Part shown: piece by piece, positions 1-9,800 of the stretch
Numbering within the stretch: the stretch's first letter is position 1
Layout: each line of letters begins with the position of its first letter
From: Acidobacteriota bacterium
GTDB taxonomy: Bacteria; Acidobacteriota; JAAYUB01
Direction of reading: 5' to 3'
NCBI GenBank assembly: GCA_012517875.1
Contig: JAAYUB010000035.1
Span: 1 to 38,420 of the forward strand
Length of the DNA: 38,420 nt
Program-made: the position numbers and the translations under genes
Notes under the pieces: model-generated
The model's database searches: none
Seen by the model: the letters and a program-made list of their open reading frames with translations, nothing else
Told to the model about the DNA's origin: nothing

Positions 1-926
1 TCGTTCGTCTTTTCGGCGCTGGCCACGGCCTCCTCGAGGCAAACCATCGACCGCTCCAGCAGCCGCATGATCAGCCCCTCATACTGCGCCCGGGTGATGG
101 GCAGGAGCGGGCTCAGCGGCTGGCCGTTTATCATTGTCAGGTAGGGCACGTTGAGCTCGGTGGCCTGCATCAGCACCAGGCGCTTTTTCACGTCTTCCGC
201 CTCCACCTTCAGGCGCCGTCGCACCGCTTCGTCGCCGGCCAGGTCCACGTTGTGCTTCGCCTTGATCTGCCGCAGCGCCCACTTCATCATCTCCTCGTCC
301 ATGTCCAGGCCGCCCAGGCGCGGGTCGCCGCCCGTCCCGACCACCTTGATGTCGTCCGCGGTGATATTGATGATGGACACGTCGAACGTTCCGCCGCCCA
401 GGTCGTACACCGCGTACACCTTGTTCTCGCCGGGCTGCAGGCCGCTCTTGACGCCGTAGGCGATGGCCGCCGCCGTGGGCTCGTTGATCACCCGGTGTAC
501 GTTCAGGCCGGCGATGCACCCCGCGTCGTGGGTGGCCGTGTGCTGGACCGAATCGAAGTACGCCGGCACCGTGATCACCGCGTCGTGAACCGGCTCGCCC
601 AGGTAGTTCTCCGCACACAGTTTCAGGTAGCGCAGGATGAACGCCGAGATGGTCTGGGGATTGTACGTCTTGCCCCCCATGGTCACCTTGAAGTCCCGTC
701 CCATCTCCCGCTTGATCTGGGAGATGGTGTTGTCCGGATTGCGCAGGAAATTCTGTTTGGCGTCCTCGCCGGCAATCACTTCACCCGCGTCGTTCAAGCT
801 CACAATGGACGGTGTCGTGTACGCCCCCAGCAGGTTCGGGATGATTACGGCTTGCTGCCGCTTCTCGTCCCAGACCGATACCGCCGAGTACGTCGTCCCC
901 AGGTCGATCCCCACGATCTTGGCCAT
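1..926 (-). CDS. dnaK: Hsp70-family chaperone (DnaK-like), 3' end beyond window
   Basis: This is an ATP-driven protein-folding chaperone of the Hsp70 family, expected in the cytoplasm. About 308 residues are visible and cover most of the actin-like ATPase domain. The start MAKIVGIDLGTTYSAV carries the phosphate-1 loop (DLGTT). Downstream come VYDLGGGTFDVS (phosphate 2), an INEPTAAAIAYG segment and a GGDPRLGG loop, all Hsp70 hallmarks. The frame stays open to base 1, so the substrate-binding domain lies outside the window. The ATG complement is at 924-926, with an AGGAGAG-type ribosome site just upstream. It is the last visible gene of a minus-strand operon with GrpE and a J-like protein, so it is probably a dedicated Hsp70 for that module. 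The genome may have another, housekeeping dnaK. The family call is firm; the specialised role is inferred. Confidence 0.95.
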   Translation of the reverse strand, partial: MAKIVGIDLGTTYSAVSVWDEKRQQAVIIPNLLGAYTTPSIVSLNDAGEVIAGEDAKQNFLRNPDNTISQIKREMGRDFKVTMGGKTYNPQTISAFILRYLKLCAENYLGEPVHDAVITVPAYFDSVQHTATHDAGCIAGLNVHRVINEPTAAAIAYGVKSGLQPGENKVYAVYDLGGGTFDVSIINITADDIKVVGTGGDPRLGGLDMDEEMMKWALRQIKAKHNVDLAGDEAVRRRLKVEAEDVKKRLVLMQATELNVPYLTMINGQPLSPLLPITRAQYEGLIMRLLERSMVCLEEAVASAEKTN

Positions 927-961
927 ACCGTCTCTCCTTTATCTGATCTCGGATGAATCCA

Positions 962-1645
962 TCACAGCTTCACGATCACCTGCGGCGCCCGGAACACCCG
1001 GCCCTGGAAGCGATAGCCCGGCCGGCGCAGCAGCAGGATGGTGTTCCGGGGCACGTCCAGATCCGGAATCGCCTCCGGCGGCAGATCCGCGGCCGTGTGC
1101 TGGTGCAGCGCCGGATCGAAGACGGTCACGCCCGGTTCCACGACGATCTCCTCGAGGCCGATGGCGCGCAGGCCGTCCATCAGTTTCTGACGCACCATGA
1201 CCAGCGCTTCGAGCACGCTCCCGGCGGGCACCGCGCCGCCGGCGGCCTGCCGCTCGTGGGCGATGACCAGTTCCAGGTCATCCAGGGCCGGGAAGACCGC
1301 CTGGAGGGCACCCCGCTGGATCTGCCACTGCATCTCCTCGCGGACGCGGGCCTCCAGTTCCCGCAGGGCGCCGGCGAAATGCTTCTCCGCGTTCTGGACA
1401 CCCGCCTGGCCCTCCTGGACCGCACGGTGGGCGGACTGCGCCATGCCCTTCACGCTCAAATCCAGATCCTCAAGCCGGCCGCGCACCGCGGCCAATGCGG
1501 CCTGCAGCTCCATGTTATCGCGGCTCACTCCGCGGACCAGCCGTTCCAGCCGGTCCAGCTTGTCGGCCGCGCCGCCGTTTTCGGTGCCGGTTCCTGCCGC
1601 CACCGGCGCGTCCGCCGGCGGCAGATTGGCATCCTGGTTCGTCAT
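962..1645 (-). CDS. grpE: GrpE-like nucleotide exchange factor
   Basis: GrpE catalyses ADP/ATP exchange on Hsp70 and acts as a cytoplasmic dimer. The protein is about 227 residues: a short disordered N terminus, a long helical coiled-coil region (DKLDRLERLV through MVRQKL), then a C-terminal beta domain. The end contains VFDPALHQH, matching the family F-dP-xxHeA signature, and a final GYRFQGRVFRAPQVIV strand pair. The start at 1645 was chosen for its AGGAG about six bases upstream. An in-frame ATG at 1732 also has a GAGG-type site and would add 29 charged residues, leaving only 16 bp after the J-like gene. It lies between the J-like gene and dnaK on the same strand, so all three Hsp70-cycle components are co-transcribed. 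The sequence is divergent from textbook GrpE, consistent with a specialised partner. Confidence 0.88.
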   Translation of the reverse strand: MTNQDANLPPADAPVAAGTGTENGGAADKLDRLERLVRGVSRDNMELQAALAAVRGRLEDLDLSVKGMAQSAHRAVQEGQAGVQNAEKHFAGALRELEARVREEMQWQIQRGALQAVFPALDDLELVIAHERQAAGGAVPAGSVLEALVMVRQKLMDGLRAIGLEEIVVEPGVTVFDPALHQHTAADLPPEAIPDLDVPRNTILLLRRPGYRFQGRVFRAPQVIVKL

Positions 1646-1748
1646 GCTGCTCTCCTGATGGTTCGGTGAATCCGCCGGCGTATCGGCTGGCCGACACCGG
1701 GACCGGTTTTTCTGTTTGTGCTTCCCGCTCATTTGCCGTCCTCGCGCC

Positions 1749-2144
1749 TCAAGCTCCCCAGATCGGCCGGACCAGACCGGCCGAGCGCATCAGCGCCTCG
1801 ATGACCCGCAAGCGGGCCTGTCGCTCCCGGTAGACGGGCGGGGCGACGGGCCGGGTGCGCAACACCTCGAGGGTCGCCCCCTTGCCGCTGTCCAGTTCCT
1901 TGTTGTAATCCTCCCGTTTCTTTTCGTCCTTCAGGATGGCCGCGGCCTCGTTGACCCGGCTCTCTTTCTCCTCGGCTTCCTTGTCGCCGCGCTGGGCCTG
2001 GGTGTGGTACAGGGTGCAGGCTTTCGTCGCGGCGTCGCTGATCAGCCGCTTGGGTTTGGCGGCCTTGGCCACCTGCTCCCGCGTGAGTCCCAACAGCTCG
2101 TAAAAGGAGCTGCCCGATTCTTCCGTTACGTCCAGCCGGATCAT
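1749..2144 (-). CDS. J-domain-like protein with HPD replaced by HTQ
   Basis: This 131-residue protein resembles the J domain of Hsp70 co-chaperones. Residues 13-20 (SFYELLGL) match helix I. Residues 51-82 (GDKEAEEK, then VNEAAAILKDEKKREDY) match helices III and IV almost word for word. The HPD tripeptide between helices II and III, needed to stimulate Hsp70 ATPase, reads HTQ at residues 47-49. It is therefore a J-like protein that probably cannot activate Hsp70 in the usual way; it might bind, inhibit or scaffold it. The rest is a basic tail of about 45 residues with no recognised domain. The ATG at 2144 has a perfect GGAGG seven bases upstream; an in-frame ATG at 2159 is less well placed. 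It sits between the TPR/CBM48 gene and grpE in the same operon. Confidence 0.8.
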   Translation of the reverse strand: MIRLDVTEESGSSFYELLGLTREQVAKAAKPKRLISDAATKACTLYHTQAQRGDKEAEEKESRVNEAAAILKDEKKREDYNKELDSGKGATLEVLRTRPVAPPVYRERQARLRVIEALMRSAGLVRPIWGA

Positions 2145-2184
2145 GCCGCACCTCCGCAAACGCTCCGCCCGCGTAAGAGTGTCA

Positions 2185-5100
2185 TCATCCCACCAGCTTT
2201 TCCAGCATCTCGATCTGCTTCTTCAGATCCTTGTCCAGGAATAAAGACAACTTGGCGTCGGCCAGCAGCTCTCGGATCTTCGACTTGGTGGCATAGTCCA
2301 TGTAGCCGCCGCTCCGGCGGAACAGGCACACCGCCAGGTAGAACTTGGCCGCGTCGTTGAACGGCTCGTCGCTGATGATCTTCTCCAGGATCCCCGCGGC
2401 CATGTTCCAGTCCTCCCGGTTCATAAACCCCACGGCCAGGTTCATCTCCCGCTGTTTCTCGGCCTGCTCCACCACCGCGATCACCTGGTTGAGCTGTTTG
2501 CGGATCTCCTCATTGGCCTTTCCCTTGGCATGGGTCAATCCCTCGCGGGCGATTCGCCGGGCCTCATCGTGTTCATCCTGGTTCAGTTTGCACACCGCCC
2601 GATAGAAGTAAACGATCGCGGCGTTGGGCGCCTTGGTCCGGGCGCTGTCCAGGAACCCTAAGGCCGCTTGCCAGTTCTTCTTCTCCATCTGCTTCTGGGC
2701 GTTTTGCACGTCCTCGCCGATGAGCATCACCGGAATCTGCTCGATGAATGCCTCGATCTCGCCCTTCAACTCATCATCTTCACCCTTGCGGCACTGCTTC
2801 ATGGCTTTGCGGGCTTGAGCTTCCGCTTCGGAAATGTCACCGGAGCGTCCCAGGCAGACGGCGTGGTAGAAGGTGACCTGAGCGCTGGGTGGGTTCAGCC
2901 CGGCGCCCTTGGCCAGGATCTGAGCCGCCGGCTTCCATTTTTCGTCCTTCATCAGGGGAACGGCCTTGGTCAGCAGCATCTGCGGGGCGTACTCGTCGAT
3001 CTGCGAATCGAAACCGGCGATGGTCTGGCCGAGTTCGCTATCCGGCTTCGCGGCCGTGGCGGCGCGCCGGAGCGCGTCTCTGGCTTCATCGAAATCCGTG
3101 TTGGACAGGTAGGCCTGCGCCAGCGTGAAGAGCACGAACGGATGTCCGGGGTAGTCGTCGAGCGTCTCCAGGGCCGTCAGGACAGCCTCCTCCGACTTCT
3201 GCTCCTTGAGGAATCGCTGGGCCGCCTCCAGCCGCTGCTGCACCCGGGCCACATCCATCTGCTCCGCGAAATCAGCCAGCATGGCATAATGCTCGTCATC
3301 CGGGTTACAGAGGGCCAGCGCCTGCCGCGCGGCTCTACAGGCATCGTCCCACTGCTTTTGCATGGCCATGCACTGAGCCAGCTGAAACACAGCCGGCATG
3401 AACGCAGGGGCCAGCTCGCAGGCGGTCTGGTAGCACTGGCCGGCCGCCTCGGGGCGCTGCTGTTCCATCAGTTCACGGCCTTTCGTCAACCAGGGAAACA
3501 GGGCGACCGCATACGCTTCCGCGGCCATGTCGATATTCGGATCGAAGTCGGCGATGAGCTGCATCGCCCCGGCTTTCATGAGCTCGTGGGGGAAGGCCAG
3601 CACGCCGCGGGCGACGGTGCGGTAGCGCGCCAATTCCGCCTCTGCCAGCGTTTCCTCTTGCTCCTGCAGTTGCTTGATCAGCAGCTTCAGCACATGCATC
3701 AGCATCAGATATTGATGGACCGTCTGGTCCCGGTGCAGCTTGAAGGCGTCCCGCTCGTCGTTGTAGTGGCGGCGGCTGTCGGGACCGGCCGCCGCGGCCG
3801 ACTGCCGAGCCTGGTCCAAGCGGATGCGCCGCGCCTGAACCAGTTCGGAGCGGTCGGCCGGCAGCCCGGACCATTCGGCGGCCAGCTCCAGCCACTGCCG
3901 GGTGGCGGTGACGGCGGCAGTGAGCGCCCGTTCCCGCTCGGCCTGGTTCCGGTAGTCGTCTCGCCAGATTCCGCAGCGGAACATCGGATTACGGAATTCG
4001 AGCTGACGCAGCGCCAGCAGCGGCACCGCCTCCCGCACCCAGTCCTCCGCCAGCTCCAGAAGATCCCGCCAGCGGTTCGCCGTGGGCAGCGCCTTTTGGG
4101 CCGCTTCGACGAACGCCTGATGTTTCTGGGCCAGCAGCCGGCTGAAACCATCGGCCTCAGGCGCCATTTCGCAATACAGGTTCAACACCCGGGTGAAGCG
4201 GTCCCAGTAGTGGCGCTGGCCGTCCTCGTTGTTCTGCCGAGTGTACACCAGGGCCAGGTTCTGCAGCACGGCCGGATTGTACGGATCGATCCGCTCGGCT
4301 TCGTTCCAGAGCAGTCCTGCCAGCTGAAATTTCTTGCCTTTGTAAGCCTCTTCCGCCCACCGGTCAAGTTGGACGAGATAAGCATCCTTGAGCTCCGGCC
4401 AAGCGTCGCCCTGCCGCTCCACCAGCCGCTGCCAGATGCCGACGAACTTCACCCGGTCCCCGTCGTCGCCGGCGGGAACCGTTTGCGCCAGCCGGTACGC
4501 CTTGAGCAGGTTCTCAAGCCGGTCGACGTCCCCGGCGGGCGGCTCGCCGTTGCTTTCAGACCGCTGTAGCGGGAGCTGAGCCGCGTTGTCCAGCAGCGAT
4601 TGGGGCTCGAACATGGCCACCTGCTCCAGCAACCGGTAAGCCGGATGCCCCGCCAGGGGGGCGCCGAGTTTGCGGTGGGCCAGTCCGAGGAGATCCACCG
4701 TGCGATCTGGATCGTTCGCCTCGACCGCGATCTTCAGGCATTTTTCACAGAACAGTCCCACGCTGTCCACGTCCACTTCGAGCTTGGCCAGCTCGTCCTG
4801 AACCTTGTCCCAGTCCGCGCCGCCCTTGGCCAGGCGCAAGGCCGCTTCCACCCGCTCGAATGCGGCCTGCCGCCCCAAGGCACCGTCGGCAGGCACCTTG
4901 GCCAGGTGTTCCAGCGCTTCGTTGGGTCGGCCGTCCGCGAGCAGCGCCTGCCCCAAGAGCAGACAGGCCGCCGGGGCGCCCGGCCACAGCGCGAGCGCGC
5001 GCTGGATGACCTCCGCCGCCGCCTTGGGTTGGCCACTCTCAGTCAGCGTGGCGCCCTGGGCCAGCCGGTACTCCAGCTCGAACGGATCCAGCTCGACGGC

Positions 5101-5622
5101 GCGGCCGAGCAACCGCACGCGCTCGTAAGGCGAATCGACTTGTCGAGCCCGTCGGCAGAGCTCCGTCGCCAGTTGCAGCCGCCGCTCCGGATCGGCCGTG
5201 GCCGCGTGCACCTCCGCCTCCAGCCGCGATGCGCCCGCCGCACATCTGGCGCCATGGCCGGACTTGCGGGTGCGCCGCGGCGTCGGCACACCGGCCGCGT
5301 CGTGATCCGGCAGCGCCGTATCCAGCAGCGAGAGCGGCTCACCGCATGGCCCCGGTACGCGGCGCGTCACGTCCGGATCGGGGATGCGTCGAGCGCCGTC
5401 CAGCTCGTAACAGAACTGGAAGATCTTGTTCCGGGGCAACTCGAGACTGGTGGCCCACGTGCGGCTGTCGCCGCGGGCCGCGTGCTGTTCCAGCGGATGC
5501 GCCGCAGGATCCCATCCGTTGAAGTCACCCAGCAGGTGGACCGTGCACACGTCATCCGGCAGCTTCAATCGGAAGTCCACCACGACCTGATCACTCGCTG
5601 ATGCGGCACCCATCTCGATCAT
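2185..5622 (-). CDS. Large TPR protein with N-terminal CBM48/AMPK-type glycogen-binding domain
   Basis: This 1145-residue protein has no signal peptide and is probably cytoplasmic. Residues about 12-105 look like the E-set glycogen-binding domain of AMPK-beta and branching enzymes: VHLLGDFNGWD, then a W followed by LELPRNKIFQFCYELDG and a DPD turn. Conserved aromatic positions suggest carbohydrate or an equivalent ligand may bind. Residues about 125-1145 are helical TPR-type repeats, including AAEVIQRALALWPGAPAACL, VFQLAQCMAMQKQWDDACRA and several GFLDSARTKAPNAAIVYFYR-like units. Such arrays are protein-binding scaffolds. It sits between the NHL gene (35 bp upstream) and the J-like gene (40 bp downstream), suggesting it recruits clients or partners for the Hsp70 set. 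An in-frame ATG at 5613 is an alternative start; neither has a strong ribosome site. The domain call is good; the role is unknown. Confidence 0.88.
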   Translation of the reverse strand: MIEMGAASASDQVVVDFRLKLPDDVCTVHLLGDFNGWDPAAHPLEQHAARGDSRTWATSLELPRNKIFQFCYELDGARRIPDPDVTRRVPGPCGEPLSLLDTALPDHDAAGVPTPRRTRKSGHGARCAAGASRLEAEVHAATADPERRLQLATELCRRARQVDSPYERVRLLGRAVELDPFELEYRLAQGATLTESGQPKAAAEVIQRALALWPGAPAACLLLGQALLADGRPNEALEHLAKVPADGALGRQAAFERVEAALRLAKGGADWDKVQDELAKLEVDVDSVGLFCEKCLKIAVEANDPDRTVDLLGLAHRKLGAPLAGHPAYRLLEQVAMFEPQSLLDNAAQLPLQRSESNGEPPAGDVDRLENLLKAYRLAQTVPAGDDGDRVKFVGIWQRLVERQGDAWPELKDAYLVQLDRWAEEAYKGKKFQLAGLLWNEAERIDPYNPAVLQNLALVYTRQNNEDGQRHYWDRFTRVLNLYCEMAPEADGFSRLLAQKHQAFVEAAQKALPTANRWRDLLELAEDWVREAVPLLALRQLEFRNPMFRCGIWRDDYRNQAERERALTAAVTATRQWLELAAEWSGLPADRSELVQARRIRLDQARQSAAAAGPDSRRHYNDERDAFKLHRDQTVHQYLMLMHVLKLLIKQLQEQEETLAEAELARYRTVARGVLAFPHELMKAGAMQLIADFDPNIDMAAEAYAVALFPWLTKGRELMEQQRPEAAGQCYQTACELAPAFMPAVFQLAQCMAMQKQWDDACRAARQALALCNPDDEHYAMLADFAEQMDVARVQQRLEAAQRFLKEQKSEEAVLTALETLDDYPGHPFVLFTLAQAYLSNTDFDEARDALRRAATAAKPDSELGQTIAGFDSQIDEYAPQMLLTKAVPLMKDEKWKPAAQILAKGAGLNPPSAQVTFYHAVCLGRSGDISEAEAQARKAMKQCRKGEDDELKGEIEAFIEQIPVMLIGEDVQNAQKQMEKKNWQAALGFLDSARTKAPNAAIVYFYRAVCKLNQDEHDEARRIAREGLTHAKGKANEEIRKQLNQVIAVVEQAEKQREMNLAVGFMNREDWNMAAGILEKIISDEPFNDAAKFYLAVCLFRRSGGYMDYATKSKIRELLADAKLSLFLDKDLKKQIEMLEKLVG

Positions 5623-5657
5623 GCGTCACCCCGCTGCCTCTCCATTGGCTGAACCGC

Positions 5658-6806
5658 TCACCGCACTTCGAACTTCAGCACCAGATTGGCGCTCCGCAGC
5701 GCCACCAGCAGGCGGCCGGCGTCGTCCACGGCGAAATCCTCCACCAGCCCCGCGTCGGCAGGCATCACCACCTGATAAACGAACTGGCCGTCGGCGTTGA
5801 ATTTCTGGACTCGGCCATGCTTGGAATCCGCGACGAAGATGTCACCGGCGGCGTCCACGCGCACCACCCGCGGATAATACAGCTGGCCGGCGTCCGCTCC
5901 TTCCTCGCCGAACACGAGCGCCACCGAGCCGTCGTGGCCGAATTTCTGAATCCGGTGGTTGTTGGTGTCGGCGACATAGATATTCCCCAACGCGTCGGCG
6001 CAGGCGCCCTTGGGGGCATCCAGCTCGCCGGGTTCCTCACCGGCCTGCAGCCCGCCTAAGTCGGGATCGGGCCGGTTGATTCCCAGCACGAGCAGGCAGC
6101 GTCCCTGCGGATCCCACCGCAGCACTCGGTTGTTCCCGGAGTCGGCGACGATCAGGTCGCCGTTCGGCGCTATGGCGATGCCCTGCGGATGATCCAACTG
6201 CTGGTCGGCGGTCCCGGGTCCGCCCAGCACCGCAAGACAACGGCCATCGGGCGAAAATCGCTTGAGCCGGCTGGCGCCCATATCCACGATCCAGCAGGCT
6301 CCTTCCCGGTCCGCCACCACGCCGGCCGGGGCGTCCAGCGCATGGTCGCCGGCGCCCGTCTCGAACGGTCCGGCGCTGCCGGCCGGCTCGCCGGCGGCGG
6401 TGAACCGGAGCAGCTGCGCCCGGCCGCCCGCGTCGTAGAAATGGATCAGCCAGAATCCGCCGTCGGGCAGCGGCGCCAGGCCGAACGGCATCCGCAGCGT
6501 CGCCTTCCCCTCGCCCGGCTGGCCGATCGCGAAGAGCGGCTGGTAGGGCCGGCCGCTCCGCGCCGCACCGGCGGTGAAGTCCAGCTTGCCGCCCAGTTCG
6601 AGCTTGCCCACATCCAGCAGCGTGCCCAGGTCGCGCCCGGACAGCCCGCCGCCGAACGTCGGCACGCCCGGCAGGGGCATCTTCAGCTCGGGCAGCTTGA
6701 AGGCGGGCACGCCCGGATCGCCACCGGCCACCGCGCCGCAGTTGGCGCAGGTCAGCTTGCCGCCCAGGGGGTGTCCGCACTTGAGACATACCGGTTCAGC
6801 GCCCAT
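5658..6806 (-). CDS. Zinc-ribbon plus NHL-repeat beta-propeller protein
   Basis: This 382-residue protein has no signal peptide. The N terminus holds two CxxC knuckles (CLKCG at about 8-12 and CANCG at about 20-24), a small zinc ribbon. A linker of about 60 residues follows. From about residue 90 there are at least five NHL repeats, each with the pattern GIAIAPNGDLIVADSGNNRV, ACADALGNIYVADTNNHRIQ or VDAAGDIFVADSKHGRVQ. NHL propellers usually bind proteins or RNA and have no catalytic activity. GGAGG lies about eight bases upstream of the ATG. The gene is 56 bp after the TIR gene and 35 bp before the TPR gene. It is likely an adaptor or sensor in this module, and the second beta-propeller protein of the operon. 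Confidence 0.88.
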   Translation of the reverse strand: MGAEPVCLKCGHPLGGKLTCANCGAVAGGDPGVPAFKLPELKMPLPGVPTFGGGLSGRDLGTLLDVGKLELGGKLDFTAGAARSGRPYQPLFAIGQPGEGKATLRMPFGLAPLPDGGFWLIHFYDAGGRAQLLRFTAAGEPAGSAGPFETGAGDHALDAPAGVVADREGACWIVDMGASRLKRFSPDGRCLAVLGGPGTADQQLDHPQGIAIAPNGDLIVADSGNNRVLRWDPQGRCLLVLGINRPDPDLGGLQAGEEPGELDAPKGACADALGNIYVADTNNHRIQKFGHDGSVALVFGEEGADAGQLYYPRVVRVDAAGDIFVADSKHGRVQKFNADGQFVYQVVMPADAGLVEDFAVDDAGRLLVALRSANLVLKFEVR

Positions 6807-6862
6807 GTCCTCCGCCTCCCGCCATATCGTTTGCCGCTTCCTCCGCCGGCGCCGTGTCCGGC

Positions 6863-9800
6863 CTACTCACCCGCGTCGAGCAGCAGCCGGGAGCCGTCTT
6901 CGTATTCAAGATCCAGCGTGTCCTGATAGCGCACCCGCACGGTCACGGGCAGGGCGCCCGACGCCCGTGGCTCCAGTGACACGGCGGCGGTGGCCCCCGT
7001 CCCGCCGGCCGGCAATTCCTTTGGCACGCCGTCCAGGCGGACATCCACCGGGCCGTCCACATCGAGCCGGATGGCGCGGGCCTCGCGGCTCCCTTCGTTG
7101 GCGAGCCGCAGCTCCGCCCGGGTGAAGGTGCCCTTCCGCAAGGCCCCCAGGGGCTTGAGCGATACGCTCAGCCGCGGCCGGGCCAGCCGGCCCAGCGTCA
7201 GGGCACGTTCGCAACCGCAGATCACCGCCCGGCTGTCCGGGAACGCGGCCAGCGCGTGGATGGGCCCCGCGGCCGGATCGCCGCCGGTGAACGAAATTCG
7301 GTTGGCCTGGTTGTCCACGAAACAGAGCCTCCCGTCTGATGCGGCGACCAGCAGAAAGCGTCCGTCGGGATTCATGAGCAGTCCCGCGGTGGCAGCCAGG
7401 GCGCCCAGCGCGTGGTCCCGCCGCAGAGTCATCTTGTCGGCCAGCGCGTAGACCAGCACATGTCCGTCGCCGGTGGCGATCGCCAGCCGCCGGCCGTCGC
7501 CGGACAGGCTCATGGCCGGCAGCGCCTGCTCGAAGGTCATTTCTTCCAGCACCCGTTGGTCGTCGATCCGGAGCCGTGTCAGCGTCCGATCGCGCCGCAG
7601 CAACAGCAGTTCGTCACCGGCCGCCGCAAACTGCACGGCGGTGACTGCGGCCGGCAGCTCCCGCAACCAGACGACCTGGCCGGCGAGATCCACCAGCGCC
7701 AGGTGGCCGGAGTAGGTGGCCGCCGCGACGTGCCCTTCGGATGCGGCCACGCAGGCGATGCCGTCGGCCAGACGCTGGCTCCACCGTGTTCGACCGGTCC
7801 GATCCACGCTGCGCAGCAGGCCCTCCCACGTCCCGGCGAACAGCTGTTCGCCGGAAGGCACCGCCGCCAGGGCGGCGATGGGGCTGTCGAGATGGACCTG
7901 CCAGATCAGCTCCTTTTCGGTGAAGGCGGCAAGCTGGCCGTCCCACCCGGCCAGCAGGGCCAGCCCGCGCGCGCCCAGCACCCGGTAGGGTCGGCCACCC
8001 AGCTGCTCCGAATAGATCAACCGGCCGTCCGCGTCATGGACCTGCGCCTCGCCGTCCGGCCCGGCGCTGAGCACCCGGATTGGATCGCCGAACACCGCCA
8101 CTCCGGTCACGGGCGACGCCGTCTCTTTCCGCCAGACCACCTCGGTCGGACTTGCGGCCTCTTCGGCGGCGGGGGGCGGTGGAATATCGTGCGTCTCGCT
8201 GATCTGTTGGCGGCTTTCCAACTCCTGACACACCCCGGCCTCCAGCCGACCGGTCTGCTCGGGACTCAGGTCCAGTTCCGCCGCCAGCGCGTCGAGTCCG
8301 GCCCGCCCGGCTGGAATTCCACCCGCGGCAGTCGCGGCCTCCCGAACCGCATCGGCATAGCGCTCCGTGAGCCGGCGCACCCGGGCTTCGAGCGCCGCCA
8401 GCCGTTCGGCGGATGGTTGCAGGGCGTCCGGAATCTCCCGCAGGGCGGCGCGCTGCTCGGCGGTGAGCTCGTGCGTCTGGCTGAGCAGCTCGCGGAGACG
8501 GGACAAGATGGGTCGTTCCAACTCGTCCCGCACCTGCTGCTCCATCTCCGCGGCGCACTCCGCCGGCAGCTTCAGCATCTTGGCCAGAAACTCCAGCTTC
8601 TCACGCTCGGCCGCGGAAATCTCCCCATCGGCCAGCACCTCACGGAGCGCCGCAAGGTAAGGGGCGATGCCCGGCGACGGAGGCGCTTCCTCGCGATTGG
8701 CGATGAAATGCTCCAGCGACCGCCGCTCATCAGCCGACAGCTCGTCGCTGTGCCCGCAGGCCGGGCTCCCCCACACGACCGCTGTTCTTCCGCCGCCGTC
8801 CAAGACGTCCACCGTGGGTCGGTCGCAGGCACGGCACCGGCGCACCGTCATCAGCGGGAACAGGTCCAGCCAGGGCTCCGGCCCCCCGGAACCGGGTCGG
8901 CACAGATAGACGTGGTTGGCCGTCAGTGCCTTGCCGGTCCGGATCGTCTCTGTGGCCGGAGCGATCTCTCGGCCCATCGCCCCCAGTGCGACAATCCGGT
9001 CGGCGCCCCGCCCCGCACCGCTCTCCGGCGCCACGCCGAGGAGCGGAAACTGCAGGAGGCACTCCAGCTCGGCGAGCGCCGCATCGAGCGCTTCCGCCAG
9101 CACCGTCCCCCGCTGCCGGTATTCCTCGACCGGGAGCACGGCGCCGTCGGTACCCCAGCCTTGGGGGTGGACGCGGTATTTGGCCAGCAGCTCGAACAGG
9201 TCGCCGCCTGAAAACGGGGGCAGCTTCAAACCCGCCGGGCCGAGCCAACCCTGCAGCTTGCCGGCGGCGCGGCCCATGGCGTCATCCCGGTGTTTCCGGT
9301 CGAAGAAGAATGCGTAGAGCGACTGGATGCAGGCGTCATCAGAATCCGGATAGAGGCCCAACGCAGTGTGGGCCAGCGCCACCCACGTGTCGGGCTGCGG
9401 CCGGGCCAGCTGGCTGATCGCTCCCTCGGTGAACGTGTCCGGCGCCGTGCCCATTCGGCAGCGTGCCCGGTAGTGCGCCGCCGCCACCACCGCCACATAG
9501 CGGATCACGGCGGCGCCGATGTCGCGCAGCCCCTCATGGAGTTGGAAAGCCTGCCCCAGTTCCGCCCCGGCGATCATGCGGCGGGCGTACACAGCCGCCA
9601 GAGGGAAAGGGTAATGGTCGGCGATGCGGCTGAAGGTCTCGCGAGCCTTGGGGAGCAGTCCGTTGGCGCTCATCCCCTCCACCAGGCGCGGGACGAGTTG
9701 CGGCACCGTCGCCGGCGTGGCCGGCACGCCCACCGCCCCGCCCATGGCCAGCGCCCATTCCGGTTGCAGCCGCTTGAACTCGTCCCAGCGGATGTTGTTG

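Noticed and set aside
2668-4569. 633-residue open frame opposite the TPR gene
   Set aside because: Shadow of the TPR frame, rich in Leu/Gln/Arg/His, with no recognisable domain.
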